Positions 1 to 5,571 of a DNA stretch of 5,571 nucleotides are shown here, one piece after another; the stretch's first letter is position 1, and each line of letters begins with the position of its first letter. Made by a program: the position numbers and the translations under genes. The DNA is taken from assembly GCA_934465125.1 (NCBI GenBank), contig CAKSKO010000090.1, positions 1-5,571 on the forward strand, read 5' to 3'. This DNA is from an uncultured Eubacteriales bacterium (GTDB lineage: Bacteria; Bacillota; Clostridia; Oscillospirales; Acutalibacteraceae). The notes beneath the pieces are model-generated. The model made no database searches. It had not been told where the DNA came from and saw only the letters and a program-made list of their open reading frames with translations.

Positions 1-2536
1 CTGCAATCGAAATCGTTCCCATCTCCGGCTCACTAAGCTCATTAGTATGCGCCATACACTTTACTCTTGAAATATTCCTATCATTATAGCAGATGCAATT
101 TTCAAAATCATCCAAAGTAACAATTCGATCCATCCCACTGAGCTTTCCAGATATTCTCTTAGCAGAATAATCGACCGTTTCCATATCGACCCCACCGATC
201 ATCGGCTTTAAATTTACAACAGAGTTAACATAAGGCACTGCATCTGAAAAACCTAAAATTTCATTTTTACCAATATTTCCGATGCTCCCTTCCGACATAC
301 TATATAAAACCTTAATGCTCTGCTGCTCTTGGTAGGGAGGGATTTTCCCATGTTTGCCGTTTCCAAATAAAATTTGGCCTTTGTTATAGTCTATTTCAAA
401 AGCACGCTCCAAGGGTCCTGCCGCAGCGATACTGGGAATGGCTTTCCATTCCACCCAAATAGCAGATACACTTCCCTTTTGGTCGTATTCTATTTTCGCA
501 AGGTCATCCCTTGACTTAATATAGAATTCTTCTTCATTTGTTGATAATTTTTCAAATTCGTTCACCCAGACACGTGCCTCTGAAATATTTTTACTCGACA
601 ACCGGCAAACTTTATTTTCTTCCCCATTTTCGATCGAAAAGTATTCCGGGACATGAGATTCTCTCTGAAATACTTGTACTGTATTCAGATGAATTCCATT
701 TACCAATGGATGGCTTCTTGTATTTTTCTTGCAGGAATATCTACTGTCGTGGTTGAGAATCCTTAAAAAATACCCTTCCTGCCCAAATAAGGTGGTCTTG
801 GCAAAATTATTTTTCCCGATCACTGTAATGATGGCACTATGTGAAAAGTTTTCTGTCATATCCATCACTTCAATGTTTTGCCATTCAAATTCACCTTGTT
901 TGTTTTTCGCGTAATACTCCCATCTAAGAGATGGATTATCATAGAATAGCCCTGTTTCAATATCAAAAAGGATTCTCGTAGGTCCTTTTACAATCGGCTT
1001 ATCTAAACAAAAATACATCGTCGGATGCTCGCATAACATTTTTTTAAGCAAAGGCTTTCTTTCATTTTCTGAAAGCAATATGATATCGCTTCTCATATTG
1101 GAGTGGATAAATAACTTATCACATTTTCGCATTGCATCGGGATAGTCATAATCGATCGTTACAGTGTGGATATATGGAGTGATATAATTTCCCATTACAT
1201 TAAATGGATTCTTTACTTTCAGGATTCTTGCTCTGATAAAGCAACTATCATAAGGCCCCAGCACGATATTTTCAATATTGTCAGGACAAACAAATGATAG
1301 TACCTTTTTTTGATTTTCTCCAGTCTTCGCAACAAAGAAATCTTCATTTGTATTATCTGAATACAATCTTGCCCAGCCAATTCCGTTCCAATATTCCCAA
1401 GCCACCTTCTCAATCTCAATATCCGATGGTTCCGGAGACTGAAAATCAAGATCTGTCATGACATATTTGTATTTTGTATTGTCCGGCAGAGGTTCTGTGT
1501 TGACTTTAACCTTTACAAACTGCATATCAATTGTGATATCAACACGCGCACCCTTCTTGACAAATGCTTCGTCCGATGAAATGTAAAAATCACTGTATGC
1601 ATAATACTGCTCTCCAAATGGGAAAAAATCTGTTTCAGAAAGTTCTGTCGTATCAAAGAGCAAAGCATCAGGAGTAAGGGACTTTGCCTGAGCTGCATAT
1701 GTAATATCTGTTAAACATAAATCCTTATCCGGAATCCTATCAAACACACATCTAATGAATCTTGATTGAGTGTTCATAACCTCACATGTTTCTGTTGTAT
1801 CGTCAAACAGCATCCTTAATCCATTTTCGTGTTTTTGGACGTCAGAAATGTCCCTCCATTGCCCTTCTTTATAATACTGCCAAGTTACATTGTGCCGATC
1901 TAAAAAAAGGTCGGGAAGAATTTCATTATTTTTGAGGGATTGTTCATCATGAAACTGTAAGATAAAATCTGATTTTTCTTTTGTTTTAAGAATAATATCA
2001 TCGGCAAAATAGATCACATGCTCCTGAAGATTATCATAGACCGTGTGATCAAAAACGCGGAAAGAATTTATTTCATCATCGATATTACTGTCGTATATTT
2101 TTACAATCGAATCCTCCTGAGCGTCTGTCGATAAAATGCTTTTAATTTTATTATCAATTGCATACATGGAATCCATTGTTTCATAAAACACCCTGCCTTC
2201 ATCATTATCAGCAGATGCGTATAGTGCGGTACCTTTTTCGATGTAAACACCGTTTGAGTTTGGGACAACAGAAACTGTAACCATTCCAGTTGAAGAAATC
2301 GATGGCAGCAATTTTGCTCCAAGCAGATTTAAAAAGCTGATGTAGTGGTTATAGGGTGTACGATTGAATCTGCTGATTGTGTTTTCGAACATCGTTGCAA
2401 AAATCTTTGAAAATACAACGCCAACATCTGGGTCAGTTTCATCATAATTCCATTCCGGAACATACTGTTCTGCCAAGGCTTTGATTTGTTTTAAAATATC
2501 TTTTGCATCTCTATTGTCAATCTTAGGAACATTCAA
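1..2536 (-). CDS. Baseplate J / gp6-like wedge protein of an eCIS (Afp11-like), partial at 3' end
   Basis: This is a large baseplate wedge protein, 845 codons visible and still open at the left edge. I read the frame through and saw no stop. The N-terminus (about residues 1-75) has the family pattern: a start near PKIDNRDAKDI, then VPEWN, DPDVG, SRFNRTPYNHYISFLNLLG. The middle holds three Trp-rich repeats. Near residue 700 comes IWVEWKAIP, then GQILFGNGKHGKIPP (FG at about 724-725) and GNIGKNEI. The visible C-terminal part has PMIGGVDMETVD (about 778-790) and RIVTLDDFE (about 804-812), the J-core signature of the large 'putative baseplate assembly protein' family (TIGR02243 type). Such proteins form the wedge around the hub together with gp25. 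I chose the TTG start at 2536 because AAAGGGGGA lies 7 nt upstream and no in-frame ATG lies near the conserved N-terminus. P2-type gpJ proteins are much smaller, which favours an eCIS. Family assignment is firm; the full length is unknown. Confidence 0.93.
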   Translation of the reverse strand, partial: MNVPKIDNRDAKDILKQIKALAEQYVPEWNYDETDPDVGVVFSKIFATMFENTISRFNRTPYNHYISFLNLLGAKLLPSISSTGMVTVSVVPNSNGVYIEKGTALYASADNDEGRVFYETMDSMYAIDNKIKSILSTDAQEDSIVKIYDSNIDDEINSFRVFDHTVYDNLQEHVIYFADDIILKTKEKSDFILQFHDEQSLKNNEILPDLFLDRHNVTWQYYKEGQWRDISDVQKHENGLRMLFDDTTETCEVMNTQSRFIRCVFDRIPDKDLCLTDITYAAQAKSLTPDALLFDTTELSETDFFPFGEQYYAYSDFYISSDEAFVKKGARVDITIDMQFVKVKVNTEPLPDNTKYKYVMTDLDFQSPEPSDIEIEKVAWEYWNGIGWARLYSDNTNEDFFVAKTGENQKKVLSFVCPDNIENIVLGPYDSCFIRARILKVKNPFNVMGNYITPYIHTVTIDYDYPDAMRKCDKLFIHSNMRSDIILLSENERKPLLKKMLCEHPTMYFCLDKPIVKGPTRILFDIETGLFYDNPSLRWEYYAKNKQGEFEWQNIEVMDMTENFSHSAIITVIGKNNFAKTTLFGQEGYFLRILNHDSRYSCKKNTRSHPLVNGIHLNTVQVFQRESHVPEYFSIENGEENKVCRLSSKNISEARVWVNEFEKLSTNEEEFYIKSRDDLAKIEYDQKGSVSAIWVEWKAIPSIAAAGPLERAFEIDYNKGQILFGNGKHGKIPPYQEQQSIKVLYSMSEGSIGNIGKNEILGFSDAVPYVNSVVNLKPMIGGVDMETVDYSAKRISGKLSGMDRIVTLDDFENCICYNDRNISRVKCMAHTNELSEPEMGTISIA
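761..1882 (-). other. Three-fold internal repeat in the J-like protein (W-[EQ]-Y-[YW] ... F-[IL]-R)
   Basis: Seen in the translation: WQYY begins at residue 219, WEYW at 380 and WEYY at 539, so the units are spaced 161 and 159 residues apart. Each is followed by a second Trp (W227, W388, W552) and then by FIR (260-262), FIR (433-435) or FLR (590-592). Between them lie DDTTE, SDNTNEDF and MTENF, which look equivalent. Units 2 and 3 end in similar strands (HTVTIDYDY and NTVQVF). This suggests three copies of one beta-rich domain inserted between the N-terminal wedge region and the J core. DNA identity between copies is low, so this is an old protein-level repeat, not a recent duplication. Confidence 0.7.
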
Positions 2537-2542
2537 TGGTAA

Positions 2543-2551
2543 TCCCCCTTT
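2543..2551 (-). promoter_or_regulatory. Ribosome binding site deciding the TTG start of the J-like gene
   Basis: On the minus strand AAAGGGGGA ends 7 nt before the TTG at 2536-2534. A second in-frame TTG at 2554-2552 lies upstream of this motif and so cannot use it. The spacing supports 2536 as the start. Confidence 0.8.
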
Positions 2552-2566
2552 CAAAATAATTTTACG

Positions 2567-2959
2567 CTAATTATCTAAATTATCGATGCTGAATTCTTTT
2601 GTAATTGTCTCTTGTTGAGGGCTAAGATCAGTAATGTAAGATACTTCTGCAAGAACTGCTGCTATATTTTCCGGAGATTGCCTTACCGTTACCGATAATT
2701 GCTTAATATGCCCTTCCCAAAGTCGGATAGAGCGGTCTATTTCGTCAGACATCCTCGTTACAAGAGAGAGATCGACATTTTGAAACATAAACCTATTTAA
2801 GCTTGTTCCAAAATTTGAACGCATTTTCCGTTCTGATTTTTCTGTTTGCAAAATAATTTTTACAGATTGCTTAACATTTTCATTATCGTCAACCGTCATA
2901 ATCTTTCCGGTCGTTTCGTCAATATCCACCGGAAATTTCCATCCTCTGATCTTTGCCAT
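2567..2959 (-). CDS. gp25-like baseplate wedge protein (Afp9-like)
   Basis: This 130-residue protein belongs to the T4 gp25 / GPW_gp25 family, a small wedge component that links J-type proteins to the sheath and primes sheath assembly. Visible family features are RGWKFPVDIDETTGKI at residues 5-20, VKQSVKIILQT (29-39), the basic conserved core SERKMRSNFGTSL (42-54, equivalent to the 'GER-M-P-FG' motif), FMFQN (57-61), and a C-terminal half with an amphipathic helix (about 70-85) and the strand LAEVSYIT. Length is normal for the family. A longer reading to ATG 2986 would add nine residues (MVHGELRFD), but that ATG has no ribosome binding site, while ATG 2959 has GAGG 6 nt upstream and gives the usual family N-terminus. 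The gene ends in TAG, 30 bp before the J start and in the same frame as it. Confidence 0.92.
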   Translation of the reverse strand: MAKIRGWKFPVDIDETTGKIMTVDDNENVKQSVKIILQTEKSERKMRSNFGTSLNRFMFQNVDLSLVTRMSDEIDRSIRLWEGHIKQLSVTVRQSPENIAAVLAEVSYITDLSPQQETITKEFSIDNLDN

Positions 2960-2965
2960 ATCAAA

Positions 2966-2970
2966 CCTCA
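2966..2970 (-). promoter_or_regulatory. Ribosome binding site deciding the gp25-like start
   Basis: The minus strand reads TGAGG, followed by TTTGAT and ATG at 2959. The 6-nt spacing favours this ATG over the in-frame ATG at 2986, whose upstream sequence (GCTGATAGT) has no purine-rich motif. Confidence 0.8.
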
Positions 2971-2999
2971 ATTCTCCATGCACCATACTATCAGCAAAG

Positions 3000-3036
3000 A
3001 ATCATCTGATATTTTGCATGGAAAATATCGATGATT
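3000..3036 (-). promoter_or_regulatory. Intergenic stem-loop between spike and gp25-like genes
   Basis: On the minus strand the left arm AATCATCGATATTTT pairs with AAAATATC-A-GATGATT, giving a 15-bp stem with one bulged A and a 6-nt loop (CCATGC). It starts 18 nt after the spike stop codon and ends about 30 nt before the gp25 ribosome binding site. Only three pairs are G-C and the downstream tract is TTCTTTGC rather than a clean U-run, so it is a poor intrinsic terminator. It may instead attenuate transcription, protect or process the mRNA, or set the spike/gp25 ratio. The structure is seen directly; the role is inferred. Confidence 0.6.
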
Positions 3037-3054
3037 TCAATTTATTCCTGAACA

Positions 3055-3804
3055 TTAATTAATCTGTGTCATAGCCCCCTTTAACTTTGCCATTGCAGAA
3101 GCTTCTAATTGCAGATTTGCTGATGATTTTACATTCACTCCGCTTTGCCCCTCGATTTTCACCTGCTGGCCCTTTACTTCAAGGTTTTTTTGTGCCTCCA
3201 TCTTAATTCCGCCGTCGAGAGTAATTGTGGCGTTTCCTGCTTTAAACTCAATCTTCTTATCTGCCTCAATGGAAATCGCTCCCTTTTTCGCATCAAGCGT
3301 TATAACATTCTTTTTGTCTTTATCACTTACTGTGATGATAGTATCTTTATCATTAAATGTCAACTTCATTTCAGCGGAAGTGATAATTTCTACGCTTTCT
3401 TCTCCTTCTTTATCGTTAAATGTGATCATGTGACCACTTTTTGTCTTAATCATCTTAACGTCATTCTTCTGATCTTCAATCTGAGCCGGCTGTTTCTTCT
3501 TTTTATTATATAAGCAGCCTATCACATACGGTTTTGTAATATCTCCATCACAAAACGCGACCAAAACTTCGTCACCAACCTCCGGCATAAAGAACATACC
3601 GCTCTCTTCACCTACCATAGGCGACGCCACACGGATAAAATCTGTTTCATAGTCGGAAGTGGAACGGTTTGTAAGCTTTACTTTGACTCGCCCCATTTTT
3701 TCTTCGTCATCTAAACTCGTAACAATTCCAACTGTTACCCCAAGAGCAAGTTCATGCAATTTACTTGTAATGAGATCATCTATTTGCCCATATATCTCAT
3801 TCAT
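3055..3804 (-). CDS. gp5 / VgrG-like spike protein with OB fold and beta-helix
   Basis: This 249-residue protein is the central membrane-piercing spike carried by the hub trimer. Residues 1-20 form a short N-terminal helix. Residues 22-98 are the gp5 OB fold: GVTVGIVTSLDD, GRVKVKL (38-44), the segment around DFIRVASPMVGEESG, FFMPEVGDEVLVAF (71-84), then GDITKPYVIGCLY. After a Lys-rich linker (101-104) comes KTKSGHMITFND (120-131), the usual entry to the spike needle. From about 135 to 249 short alternating strands follow (for example VITLDAKKGAISIEA, KIEFKAG, ATITLDGGIKMEA, NLEVKGQQVKIEG, VNVKSS), as expected for a trimeric beta-helix. There is no lysozyme domain as in T4 gp5 and no fused enzymatic tail. 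The ATG at 3804 has GAGGTGA 7 nt upstream and overlaps the hub stop codon (ATGA). Together with the hub protein it corresponds to a single Afp8/VgrG. Confidence 0.93.
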   Translation of the reverse strand: MNEIYGQIDDLITSKLHELALGVTVGIVTSLDDEEKMGRVKVKLTNRSTSDYETDFIRVASPMVGEESGMFFMPEVGDEVLVAFCDGDITKPYVIGCLYNKKKKQPAQIEDQKNDVKMIKTKSGHMITFNDKEGEESVEIITSAEMKLTFNDKDTIITVSDKDKKNVITLDAKKGAISIEADKKIEFKAGNATITLDGGIKMEAQKNLEVKGQQVKIEGQSGVNVKSSANLQLEASAMAKLKGAMTQIN

Positions 3805-4916
3805 ATCTTATTCACCTCAAACTTACAGATCGTTTTGTACCCATCCTCATTCATTACATGTTTAACCTCTGTGATAAAATAGTCGTTATCGAAATCTTCA
3901 TTGATTTTTTGAACCGTTACAAATTTCCCCGGTTCTATCTCAGGAATACCAATCACTTCGAACTCACCCGTCGCAAACTGCATGGAAATCTTCAATAACT
4001 CCGCTTCGGCGCGCGCTTTTGCTTCAGCTGCGGATTTTATCGTATTATCAATGATCAATCTGTCTTTATTTTCGTCGATAAAACTAGATGCATCACTGCC
4101 TCCTTGACTTCCCTTTCCAATGGTGTCAACCGACGTCGCTTTTCCCTCAAAGGGCTCATCAGGATTTAACTCGTCGTTGCTTCTGACCGTTACTGATTTC
4201 ACTTGGTTGTTGAGTGCTGTTTCCCTCCTAAAATATCGCAAATAACGACCAGGTGTAATTGTGACGGTTGAATCCTTATTGGTGGTATATTTAATAAAAT
4301 ATACCTTCCCCTGCACGACAAAAAACAGATAATTAATTTTTCTTGCGATACCAACAACAAAATCATAATCGCTTTGATTGTATTGCTCGATCGGTACGGT
4401 TAATTCCTCTGTCTGATCGACTGTCATTTCCGTATAGAGCGCACTGTAATCCTTGAGCACATTCGTCACCGCATCCGAGTACTTGGTAATATCCTTTTTC
4501 AGCTCCGATCGACGGTTGTTCATCATAAATGCTTTCACATCCATCGCCTCTACCATATACCTGACGTCATCGTAGGAATAAACAAACTCAATCGATGTAA
4601 TCACTCCGCTGAACACCATTTTAGTGGTATCTTCAACGGTCTTTTCCGAGCCATATCCCATGAACACTTCTATTTTGGAACCCAACTTAAAATTTTGGGC
4701 AAGACCTGGGTTAACCTTTAACTCATCTTCAGAATATTTAGAATTCTTCCCCAGCACGTTTAACGAGCAAATACTTGCCTCATATCCACTCGTCAAAACT
4801 ACAGAGACATCTTCGATAACCAACGTTTTGTCTTCTAACTTTTTTCCATCAATTGTAATATATTGAAACGGTTTTAAAAAACCTCCATACTGTTTTGCCA
4901 ATGCTTCTAAGTCCAA
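3801..4916 (-). CDS. Phage late control D / gp27-like hub protein (N-terminal half of an Afp8/VgrG equivalent)
   Basis: This 371-residue protein should form the trimeric hub that adapts the tube to the spike. It has the D-protein layout: strands with PFQYITIDGKKL (16-27), VIEDVSVVL (33-41), LKLGSKIEVFMGY-type strand at about 77-88, KMVFSGVITSIEF (99-111), and VEAMDVKAFMMNNRR (122-136). A helix-rich part follows (DAVTNVLKDYSAL, 148-160). Next is the typical YNQSDYDFVVGIARKINYLFFV (179-200) and GKVYFIKY. A Gly/Ser-rich loop lies at 267-278, then an Ala/Glu helix (295-310), and the C-terminal barrel GIPEIEPGKFVTVQ, DYFITEVKHVMNEDGYKTICKF (323-366). The start is TTG at 4916, chosen because AGGGAG lies 8 nt upstream; the nearer ATG is out of frame and meets a stop within five codons. 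It begins 14 bp after the stop of the upstream gene and ends in TGA overlapping the spike ATG. Confidence 0.92.
   Translation of the reverse strand: MDLEALAKQYGGFLKPFQYITIDGKKLEDKTLVIEDVSVVLTSGYEASICSLNVLGKNSKYSEDELKVNPGLAQNFKLGSKIEVFMGYGSEKTVEDTTKMVFSGVITSIEFVYSYDDVRYMVEAMDVKAFMMNNRRSELKKDITKYSDAVTNVLKDYSALYTEMTVDQTEELTVPIEQYNQSDYDFVVGIARKINYLFFVVQGKVYFIKYTTNKDSTVTITPGRYLRYFRRETALNNQVKSVTVRSNDELNPDEPFEGKATSVDTIGKGSQGGSDASSFIDENKDRLIIDNTIKSAAEAKARAEAELLKISMQFATGEFEVIGIPEIEPGKFVTVQKINEDFDNDYFITEVKHVMNEDGYKTICKFEVNKI
3812..3818 (-). promoter_or_regulatory. Ribosome binding site of the spike gene, inside the end of the hub gene
   Basis: GAGGTGA lies 7 nt before ATG 3804 and within the last codons of the hub gene. 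It shows that the spike is translated independently, even though the two genes overlap by 4 bp. Confidence 0.85.
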
Positions 4917-4924
4917 AACGTCAT

Positions 4925-4931
4925 CTCCCTT
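4925..4931 (-). promoter_or_regulatory. Ribosome binding site deciding the TTG start of the hub gene
   Basis: AAGGGAG overlaps the last base of the upstream TAA stop and lies 8 nt before TTG 4916. This close spacing suggests that ribosomes ending the upstream gene can restart at the hub gene. Confidence 0.75.
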
Positions 4932-5571
4932 TAAGTTGTTCCAACTTTTGTATCTCTCTCAACTTGTTCTTCTTCTGCCTTTTGCTTTGCCTTCTCTTTT
5001 TCAATTCGATCGTTCTCGAGTTGTTCCGCGTATTCTGCCAGATTCACTACTTCCATAGAAAGTGATACTTCCGCTCGCAGCGGCGCTCCCTGTCTAGAAA
5101 AATAAGTCATCTTGGAGTTAAAGCTTGTAAGAAATCCATGGTATTCTAGGCAACCCCAGAGAAAGAAAACCCTACGCTGATTCTCAGCTGCTTTTTGAAG
5201 TCTTCTATAGCATGTAAGCTGTTCGTTATACAAATCGATTTTTGCACCACTTGTAGGATCTGTGTAAAGCTTTGCGCCTTCTTCTACTCCCTTCTGAAAA
5301 CCGCCTTGATCAATCGCAGACAGCACCGTTTTAATCGCTTGTGGAGCGCTTTGCGCTTTGTTCTTATAATCCATATATGCCTCAACAAGATCAAAAATCA
5401 GTGTCATGTGAACTGAACTTGTGGTACCACCTTCTTTTTGGACAGTATCTTGTTTCTCCCCTTCCTTTCCGGTGGGTTTGCCTTTTTTTATCTTAAAACC
5501 TGAACTTTCTGAAATTTCTGATGGATTTAACATAACTTCCTGGAACTCTCCAAAAGCATAGCCATCAGGAG
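4931..5571 (-). CDS. CIS tube-associated protein (Afp7-like), partial at 5' end
   Basis: The frame is open to the right edge. An ATG at 5533 would give 200 residues, but the reading continues upstream as PDGYAFGEFQEV before MLNPSEIS. In this family the segment F-x-VMxNP-x-E is conserved near but not at the N-terminus, so that Met is probably internal and the true start lies outside the window. Numbered from that Met, the CIS tube-type domain is visible as VHMTLIFDLVEAYMDY (41-56), VFFLWGCLEYHGFLTSF (122-138), MTYFSRQGAPLRAEVSLSMEVV (142-163, the 'F-x-x-x-G-x-PLRA-x-V' signature). The role known for Afp7-type proteins is to join the inner tube to the hub/spike. The protein ends in a charged Glu/Lys helix (about 166-195), likely coiled coil, with no LysM domain, which Afp7-type proteins often carry. 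It lies 14 bp before the hub gene. Confidence 0.88.
   Translation of the reverse strand, partial: PDGYAFGEFQEVMLNPSEISESSGFKIKKGKPTGKEGEKQDTVQKEGGTTSSVHMTLIFDLVEAYMDYKNKAQSAPQAIKTVLSAIDQGGFQKGVEEGAKLYTDPTSGAKIDLYNEQLTCYRRLQKAAENQRRVFFLWGCLEYHGFLTSFNSKMTYFSRQGAPLRAEVSLSMEVVNLAEYAEQLENDRIEKEKAKQKAEEEQVERDTKVGTT

Noticed and set aside
1219..2322. Three short minus-strand frames (1219-1449, 1513-1698, 2101-2322)
   Set aside because: All lie in another frame inside the J-like gene, whose own frame is continuous and shows family motifs on both sides.
2960..2986. Nine-residue N-terminal extension of the gp25-like protein from ATG 2986
   Set aside because: No ribosome binding site precedes it, while ATG 2959 has a good one and gives the normal family N-terminus.
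3000..3036. Reading the stem-loop as a rho-independent terminator
   Set aside because: The stem has only three G-C pairs and is followed by TTCTTTGC, not a U-run; ending transcription here would cut gp25 and J off from the operon.
3014..3041. Possible internal promoter (TTGAAA followed by an AT-rich stretch) in the spike-gp25 gap
   Set aside because: On the minus strand the -35-like TTGAAA has no convincing -10 box at 16-18 bp spacing, and the AT-rich sequence is explained by the stem-loop.
3145..3513. A 122-residue open frame on the plus strand opposite the spike gene
   Set aside because: It is antisense to a clearly recognised gene, is rich in Phe/Leu/Cys as expected from reading A-rich coding DNA backwards, and resembles no family. 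The other plus-strand frames (for example 538-756, 729-914, 4624-4866, 5195-5416) fail for the same reason.
1..5571. Ordinary P2/Mu-like prophage tail or R-type tailocin
   Set aside because: The Afp7-type tube protein and the very large J with Trp-rich repeats fit an eCIS better, but without the flanks this cannot be fully excluded.

Overview
The window is a tightly packed, single-direction gene block in which every gene lies on the minus strand, so it reads from right to left. It is a low-GC sequence with strong GGAGG-type ribosome binding sites and two UUG start codons. That style fits Bacillota (Clostridia-like), but there is no marker gene here to prove the taxon. Both ends cut through genes, so promoter and terminator lie outside the window.

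In transcription order the genes are: (1) the 3' part of a contractile-injection-system tube/LysM-type protein (Afp7-like), 5571-4931; (2) a phage late-control D / gp27-like hub protein, 4916-3801; (3) a gp5/VgrG-like spike with an OB fold and a C-terminal beta-helix, 3804-3055; (4) a gp25-like baseplate wedge protein, 2959-2567; (5) a very large baseplate J / gp6-like wedge protein, from 2536 off the left edge. This is the central hub-spike-wedge module of an extracellular contractile injection system (eCIS; the Afp/PVC/MAC family), a phage-tail-like particle built in the cytoplasm. The tube protein type and the large J protein with tryptophan-rich repeats point to eCIS rather than an ordinary P2/Mu-type prophage tail.

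The genes would work together as follows. The tube-associated protein would join the inner tube to the hub. The hub trimer carries the spike. gp25 and J form the wedges around the hub and anchor the sheath. The hub and spike genes overlap by ATGA and are probably translationally coupled. The only intergenic space of note is 95 bp between spike and gp25, which holds a near-perfect inverted repeat of about 15 bp stems. No PAAR tip gene is found in this block, the J start is UUG, and gp25 and J share one reading frame separated by a single UAG. No RNA genes, mobile elements, CRISPR arrays, toxin or cargo genes are visible.
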